Shown one piece after another: positions 24,444 through 35,554 of a DNA stretch of 64,000 nucleotides. Every line of letters begins with the position of its first letter. Position 1 is the stretch's first letter. Below the pieces are notes generated by a model. The model did no database searches. It was not told the origin of the DNA and saw only the letters and a list, made by a program, of their open reading frames with translations. The stretch is taken from positions 1,426,001-1,490,000 of the forward strand of contig JBAJFG010000314.1 of assembly GCA_037903475.1 (NCBI GenBank). The letters are read 5' to 3'. The position numbers were made by a program, and so were the translations under genes. This DNA is from Ancylostoma caninum (lineage: Eukaryota; Nematoda; Chromadorea; Rhabditida; Ancylostomatidae).

Positions 24444-24498
24444 AAAGTGTCTGAGTGGTGATTTCAGCCCACGAAACGAGTTGACACACTGCCTTTAA

Positions 24499-24786
24499 AG
24501 GCAGGGGCTCACCTCATTCCGCCTGTTGGAAGTATCAACATATCCTAGACCTTTTCGGCATGTTGATCCCCTAATGTGCATCAACAGGCTCAAAAGCGAC
24601 AAAGGCCCCATTTTTCAAAGGGTCGAACTGGCTATATTTTTGGAGCCCGGAGGGGGATCGCTCCAAATTTCGATCGGGTTTAAAGACCGTTTCGAGACAA
24701 TTCATTTATACCGGTGGAATCAGCATGTCGAGGAGATGCAGAATCTGCCACTAGCTCAACCACAAAAATGAGGTGGACCTCTGCCT
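24499..24786. mobile_element. TTAA-flanked MITE of the AGGCAG family
   Basis: TTAA at 24495-24498 and 24787-24790 flank ends AGGCAGGGGCTCACCTCATT and AATGAGGTGGACCTCTGCCT. Inside the right end are TCGAGGAGATGCAGAATCTG and CCACTAGCTCA, the signature also present at 13508-13600, 40170-40217 and near 4230. The left TTAA is shared with the right end of the 13508-24494 element, so two family members abut head to tail. Confidence 0.8.
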
Positions 24787-25034
24787 TTAAGGGCACTCAC
24801 ATTCAGACATAGCCTGTGCCTTAGAGTTGAGCTTAAAACTATGCTTGAGCCCTGGTTTCACGTTCCATTGTCTGAGTCTCCGCAAAAACTTGCAGCTTCA
24901 TGGTGTTTTGTCCGCATTCACGTACACCGCCGTATTTTTCAGTGGATGACGAAGAGATCTCATTCTCACGTCCTTCCGAATTTCGCATTGTTTGAGGTGA
25001 ACGTTGTGGCATGGTAAAGGTTTGTTCTGATAGA

Positions 25035-25047
25035 CTGTTTCCAGATT
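25035..25047 (+). promoter_or_regulatory. Probable spliced-leader acceptor of snx-1
   Basis: CTGTTTCCAG ends at 25044, three bases before the ATG, with no matching upstream coding exon found. An acceptor this close to the start codon is the usual mark of nematode SL trans-splicing. From 24791 to here nothing else is recognised. Confidence 0.5.
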
Positions 25048-28000
25048 ATGCTGTCAGAGGATGATTCTCTTCGAAACACCTTTGAGGACACACATTCTGT
25101 GGACAATCAGCAAAGAACAAACAACACAGATGGAAAAGTGGGTTGCTTTTGGAATAGTTTGTTTGTCCATAATACGCCCCTTCGCGGTGACCTTACAGCT
25201 TCTTTCATCTATACGAAGACGAAATGATGTTCTTGGGAACTAGATTGGAAGGCTTTCCTTTCATTTTACTGCGTGGATTAAGGTTTTTTTTTCGCTTTTC
25301 AAACTTTCAAAGTGAAGCCTTATTGAACCCGTAAGTGTAGCCGCTCCTCCTTCTAAACTGTTTTAGTTTTCAAAAAGAAGACTTCTGTTTTCTCCTGTCC
25401 CATTAGTTGAGTACAGTTTGAACAGAGCATAGCATTCCCTCAACGAAATTATAGTCAACGTCTCCTCAGCCTTCATCATCAATGGAAATGTCGCGCATCC
25501 TGCAATGCTACCCGCAGCTCATTCTTTTGTTTCCAAGACAATTTTTGTTTCTTGAGCTCGTTGTCATAATCATTCAGTCCCATCATAGCGTGTTGACTGT
25601 TCTCAAATTAGTTTCTTATGATCACTTAAAGGGTGAAAAATGTCTCTGTAATTTTTTCACAAACAGGAGTATATCGGTAATGCTGTTTTCAAAGGATTTC
25701 ATAATCGATCTCAAACACTATTAGGCTTTTTTCGTGCAGAATCACAGGGAAATTCAACCAGTCATGCTGAGAGTTGTGTTGATGGATATGCTCATCACGC
25801 TAGTAGACTTTTGAGTTACAAAAGGCCGTAGATTCGGTGTTTTCAGATAAGCTGGTAATACCATGAACGCGGTTATCAGTAGTATTCCGCTAGCAACTCT
25901 AACTTTCTTCCGGAACTCGGCGTTTTTCCTCGGTTTCTCTCAATAAGTCTACCATAAGTGGGTAAGAATGGAAATCACGGTACAAAGTGTTTAAAACTCT
26001 CTGAAGGTACCATTATGTAACACATTTTTGCTAGGTTTTGCACCAAAGAAGGTCGACCAACGCCTGCTCTCTGGCTACAAGTCGCTTCCGAGTAATTTGC
26101 ATAGTTTCGGACAAATTTCGTGCATGCTCTGCTTGATACCAATCAGCTCTGCTCGTGAAGAAATATTTCATCAATGATCTCCGCCTGTCTCTGACGTGCA
26201 ACCTTTCTGAATTTTCTTTCAATTATATATTCGTCCCTTTTTGTTACTATGTCTTCACTGGTGATCTTTTGTTTTGCACCTGTACAGGGTGATAGCAAGG
26301 CGTGTTTTTCCCTTTAAGATCTGCCTTGAAGCCATAATCAGTTAAGAGGTTGTTCCGGAACGTTTCACTAGAGCAATGCTCCGTCGCATATGCCACTTTT
26401 TTCATGGCTGTGCAGAGAATATATTCTAGGATTTGTTAGCTTCATGGAATGGCCACATTTGTCCAGATACTTTTTATTAGGGTTAGTAGGTTATAGTGAT
26501 GCTCAAGGACTGGAGTAAATAGAGGGTGAAGTGAAACACAACCACTTGCGTAGCGCGGTCGACGATCTCACTCAGCGTTTCCGGGGCTATGTTGAAGCTG
26601 ATGGTCGATATTCCTAGATGACGTTCTGCATTTAGTTCACTTAGAGCTTGTCAACATACACCTATGACACTGCTTCAAATTACACATCAATTTTTTCCTG
26701 CGTGCCGTTTTCTTTGTTACCGTGTTTTCGGTCCACCTTGTGCATTGTGGTATATACCATAACATTGTACGGGGGTAGATTTAGTTCCTGCTCTGAGACA
26801 AGAAAAAGAATGGAGTTTTTTTTCCCGCATCGGCTGGAGCACTGTGAAAAGGTTTGTTTTCTAGACGCCATCACTGCTTGATGATGATGAGGGGGACGAA
26901 ATCAATCTTAATACGGACTCCCGTTCTAAACTGAGGTTGGACACGTCATTGGACCCAACCTCAACATCTACTCTGGAAACTTCATGGTGAATTCAGCCTT
27001 CTTTTATCAATTTGTGTGCTGATTTGCATTTACATACTCGTTTTCTATTTTGTTGAAGAAATGTAACTCCTTGTAACTTCCACTACAGCCTTGAATTTCC
27101 TTGAAATAAAATAATTTAGTGCTCTCGATCAACCAGTACCTCCACCGAGGGATACCGTTCCGATTGCCGACTTCACATTCGATGTTCGGATTAGTGATTT
27201 TGAGAAGAAAGGAGAAGGAATGAATGCTTACATTGTATATAAACTTATTACGAAGGTGGGTTGGATCGATTTCGAGAATTGTGTTGGCCTCTGTTTTCAA
27301 ATCTTTTCTTCTTGCTTTATTTTTCATTTAGTCCGAGGGAGTGCCGGGGATCTCTGATCGAACATATGAAGTATGGAGACGTTTCTCTGACTTCCTCGGT
27401 TTGCACGACAAACTATTCGAGAAATATATTTCAAAGGGCATAATTGTTCCTGCGGCACCCGAGAAGAGTATTGCCGCAATGACAAAAACAAAGGTGGTAC
27501 TCGTCGCATTCCAACATCTATCAGTGAAATTAAAATTCAACTTGTATCAACTTAATATTAGCCTCTAGGCTGCTTCTGATCCAGCGACTTCTCGAGAAGT
27601 TGCAGTTCGACGTGCTAGGCAACTCGAACGATTTATGAGACGAGTAGTACAACATCCACGACTCCGTGTTGACTGTGATGTTCGTGATTTCCTTACTATG
27701 GAGGTAAAGGATTTTACTGCGTTTTTTGAGGTCATTTGTTGCAGATGCGTAAGCCTTTTAAGATCTCGTTCATTTAGGCTGAATTGCCGCGAGCAAGTCA
27801 AACTGCTACCTTGTCAGGAGCGGGAGTGAAGCGCATGTTCAAAAGTGTTGGAGAGGTGTGTTTGCAGCTTATCGTGGTCAAAGTTTTAAAAAAAATGTAT
27901 GAAGTATGGGTATCCTAGCTATCCCTTTTGAGATTTGTATCACATTCAACTTAAGTTCGAAGTCGTGGGGGCTTTTGAATGCTGTTGGAGCTTTTACAAT

Positions 28001-29880
28001 GAACTACGGGCCCGGGAACCTGTCACTTATTTTACTCTCCCAAACGTATCTGATACCTAGTTATCTAAGAGGAAGCCTGGATCGTTAACTGCCTGCGCAG
28101 GAACAGTTTCATTAATTCACCAGAATTTTCTTGTCCATTCGGTCATCTGTCATTTGTGTTGATTGTTGACGGCTGATGTTATTTCTATTCGTAATGTTAA
28201 GTACTTGTGTTAAGGTCTTTTCGAAGATGGCGTTCCACATGGAGGAGGGAGATCGCTGGTTTGAACAGACTCAGTCTCATGTAGAGGAACTAGACGAGTC
28301 ATTACGGAAACTACTTCATCTGTCGGAATCCCTTACTTCAACTCGCAAAGAACTGGCCGGTGCACAAGAGAGCATGAGCAAGGTATTTTGAGTATTTCAC
28401 TCAATCCTTCGCTAGCTCGCAGCATTTTGCTACAAGATTCGCAATTGAAACTGCTTTGGTTTTTCGAGGTCACAGAATTACGAAGTCTGAATCCACGAAT
28501 TTTTTTGTATTTTCGAAAAGATGGGTACTAAGAGTTAAATGTTACTTCACCACGGTTCTGTTGGCAACACCGAAGTGAGTCAGTGCTATCTTTTTTTTTT
28601 TCCTTTCCCAGCTAAGCTATTGACAGCGTAGCCGGTGCGCTCTTTAACATCCTCTTGAAAAGGCCGATGATTGAGAAAAAATGACGCAAAGGGCTTCTTT
28701 TATGAGTGTGTCCAAATACTGAGTGCAGTTTCGTTCTGCAATATTTAAGGAATTGTAATGATTGTTTAGGGCCTTTCAATGCTTGCTTCATGTGAGGAGT
28801 CCACAGCTTTGGCACGCGCGCTTTCCCATTTAACTGAAACTGAGGAAAATGCTGCAGCTTTATGGGCTAAACAGTCGGAGATGGATTCAATCCGGTATGG
28901 GTGCTATATATGTTTTTAGTTGTCAGCATTTCTTTTTTTAGTTTGAATCCTATCTCACTTTCTTTGTTATCCGGTAAGAAGACCAAGTAGATGCTACATT
29001 TTCAGCTTCACGGAGTCTCTCAGCGAGTACGTCGGCCTCGTAGGTTCATTAAAGGAATTGTTCGCCGAACGTGTGAGGGTTTGGCAAAATTGGCAGTCTG
29101 CTCAGCAAAGTCTTGCGCGAAAACGTGAACAGAAGGCCAGGTAAATTTATGTTATCAACACCACTGCTTATATTTGTTACAACTGTACAACTATGAATAC
29201 TGTTCATCAAATTGTCTATATTGACCATGTTTTAAGGTTGGAATTGTCGGGTAAAAATGACAGGGCATCAGCATTGCGAGATGAGATGGATGAAGCTATT
29301 CGTCGCATGGATCAGCTTGAAGCTGAATTCGGAGATTTAAGCAAACTCATACGTGAGGAGGTAACGTTTTACACACTCTCTTTCAGACATGTTTTGGTGT
29401 ACATAAAGTCGAAGAAAGCTTAGTTCACTGGTGTGCTGTAGTTTATGTGGTCGAAACTATCATTCTGTAATGCTTTACTATGTTTAGCCTATACAGCCAC
29501 TTCATCTTCTTCGTTGTAGGACTTGATATTTATAACTCACTGTTTCATAGTATGTGCTTTGTCCATCAGTACTCGGTTGATCGAGGCTAGTTTGGACTCC
29601 TTCTCTTATGGATTTGGCCTCACTGACAGAGATGACTTTATTACGTCTATAATCTGAAAAATAATCGTGTTCGTGCTGTTTAGATGAAACCACTGATGAT
29701 CAATTCCTCAAAAATTCTCTGTTTCCAAGTTTTAAGCTCAGCCTTTTATCACGATCTCGCATGATTTTCTTGTTTTTGAGGGCTCCATAGCACTATTGTG
29801 TTTATTTATCCATGTAATGTGATAGCATGTGATCCGGCATTTTAAGACTTTCCGTGCAACTCGAAGACAGGATTTTCTTC

Positions 29881-29923
<43 letters not shown>

Positions 29924-30638
29924 CTCTCTCTCTCTTTCTCCCTCTCTCTCCCTCTCTCTCCCTCTCTTTCTCCCTCTCTCTTCCTCTCCCCCTCTCTCTG
30001 TCTGTGTTTCTGAAACCGGTAAATAAAGAAATGCATGGATTGCCGTGTCCTATACTGACTTTTTAATGTGCTTTGATTTTTTAGATTGGACGATTTGAAG
30101 TTCAGCGCCGACATGACATGCGTCAGATGTTCATCGAATATCTGGAATCCCTAGTTCAAACTCACACAGAGGTAATCTTTACTCATATTTTAAGTTACAG
30201 TCGCTGGTTTCAGGATTGAAGAATGAGAGTGAGAAGGGGAAATTCTGTTATTCAGCGTTCCAATTTACCTTTTGAGATGTTTTTGGTGTTAGTTTACCAA
30301 TATTTGACGAAACAGAAGATTTAGACATCTTCTTTAGAGAGTTGAGAGTTACTGTATCCTTTAGAGGGTTAAGAGTTACTGTAAGCTTGATATTAGTCCT
30401 TCAACAAATTTTGTAAGACTGTATATGATATGCATGTCGCTAATTCTACCCTCACAATCAGCAGATATAGAAATGTCCTGTTTTGCGCGACGTTGACACT
30501 TGATCATGGGGCTTCACCACCAGCAGGTTATGAAAAAAGGGCAAATATGTATGGCGCCTTTTGACAGTAATGTCCTATTTACAGATGTTAGAAGTGTGGG
30601 AGAAATTCGAGCCGGAAACTCGTTCCATTTTTGCGTGA
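25048..30638 (+). CDS. snx-1: Sorting nexin 1 (PX-BAR, retromer-associated)
   Basis: Twelve exons join in phase: 25048-25137, 26865-26986, 27120-27255, 27332-27493, 27569-27703, 27778-27855, 28215-28382, 28770-28894, 29006-29140, 29237-29360, 30085-30171 and 30585-30638 (TGA). The product has 471 residues, close to the size I recall for the C. elegans protein. Residues 1-75 are acidic and low complexity. The PX domain (about 80-215) shows FDVRISDFEKKG, the phosphoinositide-binding RRFSDFLGLHDKL and the FVPPAPEKS-like segment IIVPAAPEKS. An amphipathic linker KRMFKSVGE precedes the BAR/Vps5 domain (about 240-465) with SLSEYVGLVGSLKELF, VWQNWQSAQQSL and EYLESLVQTHTEMLEVWEKF. The family binds PI3P on early endosomes and tubulates membrane for retromer sorting. 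The acceptors of exons 7 and 10 read TTAAG instead of CAG/TAG. The first exon is the least certain. Confidence 0.93.
29878..30003 (+). repeat. Pyrimidine tract (TTTC)n/(CTCTCTCC)n in snx-1 intron 10
   Basis: About 125 bases of nearly pure C and T lie in the last large intron, 80 bp before the acceptor of exon 11: TTTC units first, then CT and CCTCTCT units. Such polypurine/polypyrimidine tracts can form triplex structures and are prone to length change. Confidence 0.95.
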
Positions 30639-32844
30639 ATTGTATAAATTGTTCTGTGACGTCGAGTTGCAGAGGTGAGTGCGAGATGTCTAAACATGAT
30701 TTTTTTTTTGAAATTTGTCTTTCGATTTCAAGTTATATTGGACGTCATGAATTGTAGAATCTCTTGTGTTGTTTCGCCCATCATTCCGAGATGTCCTGCT
30801 TGTGTCCAATTCAAGAGAACCGCATAAAGTTGACAGATGTTTATGTTGATAAGCTTTCGGTGCTGTTTCATGTTTGTAAAAAGAAGAAATGTAGTTTATT
30901 TTAAGTCTCAGTTTTATTTCGAGCGTTCACTGCTAAATTCTCACCATCAGTGTTTTGTTCTTTACCAATACGTTTCGTTCCATAGTCTGTTTCAATTCTA
31001 TTGGGAATTGTTTATTTTCGGATGTACTAAAACGTCACCTGCACCGTGGTGATAAATTACTGTGATTTTTCATTTTCCTGTAACGAAGTGATTGAATTTG
31101 ACTCGTCTATCTATGTCGGAAAGATCGTGTTCGTACTTGTACTTTTATATGTTAGGCTATGTACACGCTTGAGAAAGTTTTACTGCAGTGCCTCTTTCGG
31201 CTTTTCTATTTTCTTTTGTTTTTCTGAGCTTTGTTTATTTATTGTTTCTATCATTTATTTATCCGAAATAAAGTTTTATATTATGTTTAAAACAGGAACA
31301 ACCATCAAACAACATATGCGGTAAACATGCGCAAATAATTCTTTTCCTCCACTGATGGAATTCATAGACTATACGATTCTAACGAAAAAAAAAGAAAGAA
31401 GAAAGGAAGCTCAATAATAAGCGAATAGGTGAAAGTATGCAACATTGAGGTAATAGCCACGACACTAGAAAAAAGTTGTCGAACAAAGAGCGTCTATAGA
31501 AGCGTTCCTACTACGAGATGAGAAATCGAGATATGCTACTAGTACTCCCAAGTCGTAAGTTCACACGTGATCTAAGGATGAGCTGAAGTTCTGCGAATGA
31601 AACGATGGCCTTACCTACACACTTAAGTAGGCAAGGCAAACGTCGTGCAAAGGCTGGATGAACTGCTTATAGGCGTACTAGATGAATGCATTAGTCGCGC
31701 TTCAGACGCACGCATCCATTCGAAAAAGATTTTGTATGAAGACCAGTCAATGCGGCATGCACACCTTGGACGAAAATGCCGTCGTATCACTTACGCATTA
31801 TTGTACGTGGTGTGACGTGGCTCAGATGGCGAGTGGTGAAGAGTTAGGCAAGGATTTTTGAGAAAGATTGTAGATGCACGCGCACCGAACGCTTGCATCT
31901 ACTGTAGTATAGTGTTTTGTGAGACACCTGTCATATGGCAACGCAGCAATATTTTCACGAGAAACAAACTGTAAGCGTGGGACCCTAGTGGTCGAAATTT
32001 GCAGCATACGCTGTACATATGTATACGAATCTACAGTGTGGCACTCTTATTCTGCCGTCTTATTCTGTCTGCGAATTCACACATTTTAATGATATCGCCG
32101 TGGCTATTTTCCTGTCCTCCAGCCTCCACCACAAGTCGATGAAGTCAGCGTAGCATTTTCCACATGTTCAACCGTGCTTTCCTAGATAACCGTGGGTCCC
32201 GCCAAGCAAGAGTGACAAGTGCTTGTGGAGGTGGCCGAGCCAGCGTTACCTGTCGCGTCGTCACCATGCGAACACATGAGAGATAGCCGTGTTCGTGTTT
32301 CGGTTCAAGTTCCTCCCTAGATATTGGGTTAGAGAATAAGCTCGTGCGGTTCTTCATGAACATAAAATCCACTGCTTTCTACAATGTCAATCACATTGAT
32401 TGGGTTGCAATGCTGCCAGGGACAGGGCAGCTTTGAGCTCCATTTCTGCGAAAAATTGTATTGCTTGAAGGCGAAGGCATGCATGGCGACAGCGATGTTG
32501 TCGCGGGTTGTTGGCACGACGCTAGCGACGTGAACTACCGTTGGCCTCCCATTTTTCACGAAAAACTGCACATTTTTATGGGGTCGTCACTTTTGTCTAG
32601 CCGTTGAAAGTCAGGGCGTCGCGATGACCGAGTATAGCATGGGAGCGTTGTGTCCGCGATGCCATCGCAGGGGATAGCTGCCACATTTTCACGAAAGCAG
32701 CGGTACAGCCGAGGCTGATGTGAGCTGAAATGGCGGATTTTGAACAGCTTTCGCCGCCTTGGGTCGGCCCGGAAACTTTGTGAAGTTTTGGAGATGCGCG
32801 TAAACTATGACGCTCAGCAAGCATAAATAACTTTTGACAAAATA
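30639..32844. other. snx-1 3' region and intergenic DNA
   Basis: AATAAA at 31267-31272 is a possible polyadenylation signal for snx-1, 630 bp after the stop. 31350-32600 shows no coding exons. 32630-32840 contains GGAAACTTTGTGAAGTTTTGG and GCGCGTAAACTATGACGC, related to the foldback element at 33880-34375. Confidence 0.45.
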
Positions 32845-33099
32845 CAGTGGACGGTAATGGCGGTGGCCCATTCGCGGCTTCGAGAACCACGCCGCCGCCG
32901 TCAAAGCCGATGTCTTCTGCTGCTCTTATGCTATTTCTAGCAGCTGTTCCACCGTTGCAAGGATTTTCGACCGAATCGGGAAGAAAAGCGCCTAGGAATA
33001 GCATTCCGGTGGCAGCCGACACCGACTCGGTGCGCGCGGCGCGGTTGCGCGGCGTCCTTCTCGAGGCCGTGGATGGGCCACCGTCTTTGACGTCCACTG
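32845..33099. mobile_element. TA-flanked MITE, CAGTGGACG family, copy 2
   Basis: Ends are CAGTGGACGGTAATGGCGG and the complement GACGTCCACTG, flanked by TA at 32843-32844 and 33100-33101. The interior GAAAAGCGCCTAGGAATAGC and CGCGCGGCGCGGTTGCGCGGC matches the copies at 8117 and 60356. Confidence 0.88.
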
Positions 33100-33879
33100 T
33101 AGATGGAGCATGACTAAGCCAGGCCTGTGAAGTCGGCATTGGTGGAAATCCTCCACATTCAAGTATCTTGCTTGTCGCTTTGATGAAATTCGTGCAAAGA
33201 AATCAATCCAGTGTGGACAATCACCTCATACCGAGAACTTCAGGGTTTTGCACCAAATGCGTTAGTTAGGCGTCCATATTCTCAAGAGTTAGCTTAAGTA
33301 TGACTTTTTCTTGCATTTGAAGCGACCTTAGCGGATAATCGTCTTGATGTTTCACGAATTGGGCTACCAAAACGGAAAGCAACTTCAGGGCCGAATTCGC
33401 CCTGTTCAAAGTGGGTATGCCACTTCTGTGCTGCCCTTCAAACAGCAAAGGTCCCTCTCTAGACGTCATTGGTATCTGTAGCCACTTGGACCACATTTGA
33501 TCCGCGATTGAAGTCGAACGGTAGGCGGTTGCGAGGAGGGTCAATTTTGTCGACTCGGAGGGGGGGGGGGGTCATATTCCATGCTTTAGAAAATAAGGTG
33601 AAGCGAGAATTGAAGAAAGCGGTTGTGTTACCTGTGAAGAGCACAGCAAAAGCTACAAAATGAGCCATGATGGCAAATCAAAAGAAGTTCAGCTCACCGT
33701 GAAAAAAAAAACAATTTGAAAAAAAAACGGCACGAACTTATTCCCCAACCTAGTATATAAGAAACTCATAACTCTTTGTGTTTGTTTTATATTTATAATG
33801 TGCTGACAGTGTTTGCCACTACTGGCACTTCAGCTCAGCTCAGCGTCGAGGATTTCCAAGAGTGCTGCCTTTAATATGG

Positions 33880-34375
33880 ATTGAAAGTAAGGCGTTATTT
33901 ATGGGTGATGCTCGTCAAATTTGACGCGGCGATGCACAATTCAGAACGAAGAGGAGAAGAGAATTCTTGGCAGGATGCGAATGTTCCTGGTTTTGTCGTC
34001 GCAACGGCCGCGCGAACAAACTGCGTGTTGATCTTCGCCGCATCGAGTCATCGCGAAAACTTCGTGAAATTTTAGGCAGACGCGTCAGATTTGACGCGCA
34101 TCAACCATAAGTAGCGCCTAAGGGCGTCTCATTGGTAAAAAGTTATTCATGCTTGCGGCGCGTCAACGTTTACGCGCCTAGACAAAACTCCACGAAGTTT
34201 TCGCGCTAACCCAAAGCGGCGAAAATGGAAACGCGGTTTGTTCGCGCGGCAGTCGCAACGGCGAAACTAAGAACATTGCTGACCTGCCGTGATTTGTCTT
34301 CTACCTCCCTCCTTTGCACTGTGTATTGGCACGTAAACTTTGACGCGCCGGAAGCATTAATAACTTTTAACCTAG
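33880..34375. mobile_element. Foldback element with ~240-bp diverged arms
   Basis: The left arm (33880-34125) and right arm (34128-34375) are inverted, diverged copies sharing GTCGCAACGGC, CGCGCGAACAAAC, GAAAACTTCGTG and repeated GTCAAATTTGACGCG. The stretch 33785-33875 before it resembles one arm of the TTAA foldback at 19855. 33100-33880 otherwise holds only a G12 run (33560-33571). 34376-34984 shows nothing recognised. Confidence 0.6.
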
Positions 34376-34984
34376 TCGATAATTTCTCCACCATGAATGT
34401 TGGTCATGAAACCCGACTATAAACGGGGTGGATGCGCGAACGTCCGCGAGTACGGTCCGTTGTGTTTTGCCAGCTAACCTGCTGACGCGATGAGGAGAGC
34501 GGTCTCTCGCGGAGCGCGGTGCAGTTTGTGACTCAGTCGCACGAGAGAGCAACACCGGACGAGAGGGTCCAGAGATTTACCGGTTTTCCATCGTCGAAGT
34601 TTTAACTGCTTTCATAGTTTTATTCAGCTAGCTGTCATAATGGCAGCGCAGCTTCTCCTTTATTATTCCTCGTCTCTGTTGACTCTGTGTCATGCTATCG
34701 ATCGATTCGAAGGTGTCATACGGCGCTGAATGATTTTCTCATTTCATTTGCCTTATCTTTTCTATTTTCCTTGTTATCCTCATTTATGGAGCATTTTTCT
34801 TTCGTGATGCTTCATTTTCACGAGCTTCCAATCGTAATGTTTGAGGCAGATCCTTTCTTGATACTACCCACATTCGCCTTGAATTACTCATTGCTCTGTA
34901 ATATTAAACTTCTGTATAGCTTTTCCTTTTGCTATGCTATGTCATTCCATGGCACTTCGGCTGGTTCTGCCCCAAAATTTCGAA

Positions 34985-35475
34985 GTAAAAATTTTCGCCC
35001 TAACTTCGCCTAGGGGGGTTATTTGGAGTGCTGAACACGAATATCGTATCCGTTTTGTACCGTAACTCCTTTCTTGTAGGGTTATGGTAGATATACTGTA
35101 GACACGGTATCTCACAAAATCCTCTCAAATTTAGTTAAGAGGGGTTGTTCTGGGAGCTGATCACGAATATCGTATCTGTTTTGTACCTTTGCTTCATTTT
35201 CGTAGAGATACGGTAGGTATACGGTAGGAAATTGGAAGAAAATGCCGATTTCTGATGGACAATGAAGGAGGCATGCAAAACAGTGTTGGTGTTCGTGATC
35301 AGTGCGTAAACAATCCCTCTATGCCAAATTTGAGAGGATTTTGTGAGATACCGAATCCACAGTATACCTACCGTAACCCTGCGAAAACGGAGTTACGGTA
35401 CAAAATGGATACGATATTACGGTACAAAATCGATATGATATTCGTGTTCAGCACCCCAAACAACCCTACTATGCG
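34985..35475. mobile_element. Inverted-repeat element, CACGAATATCGTATCC family
   Basis: The left half has GGGGTTATTTGGAGTGCTGAA, CACGAATATCGTATCCGTTT and TGTACCGTAACTCC. The right half has the complement, including GGAGTTACGGTACAAAATGG, ATATTCGTGTTCAGCACCCC and AACAACCCT. Partial internal repetition of the same words on each side suggests tandem or nested copies. It lies 80 bp upstream of the ccm-3 start and may overlap its promoter. Confidence 0.65.
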
Positions 35476-35539
35476 AGGTTTGAGTTTGAATTTTCTCGAA
35501 ATTTCGGGAACTAGCCGAATAGTGCCATTTTCTATTTAT

Positions 35540-35554
35540 ATTTTTGTTGCAGCA
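35540..35554 (+). promoter_or_regulatory. Probable spliced-leader acceptor of ccm-3
   Basis: TTTTTGTTGCAG ends at 35552, two bases before the ATG, with a long pyrimidine-rich lead. No upstream coding exon is needed, because the protein N terminus begins at this ATG. This fits SL trans-splicing. Confidence 0.55.

Larger units (their letters stand above)
13508..24494 (+). mobile_element. Candidate ~11-kb two-gene DNA transposon (nested insertions included)
   Basis: The left end reads AGGCAGTGTGTCACCTCGTTT after TTGA. The right end reads AAACGAGTTGACACACTGCCT before TTAA, which is the inverted complement with few mismatches. The same two distinct ends flank a 388-bp element at 39830-40217: its right part matches 13508-13875 in inverse orientation, and its left edge matches the last ~30 bases here. 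Just inside both ends lie clusters of GGGCAGGCC (13899-14070, 24317-24443), like the subterminal transposase-binding repeats of CACTA elements. Between them sit a TNP2-like transposase pseudogene and a second gene, both plus-strand and 160 bp apart. Removing the RTE insertion leaves about 8 kb. The alternative is that a GGGCAGGCC-ended element inserted into a short MITE. Confidence 0.5.
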
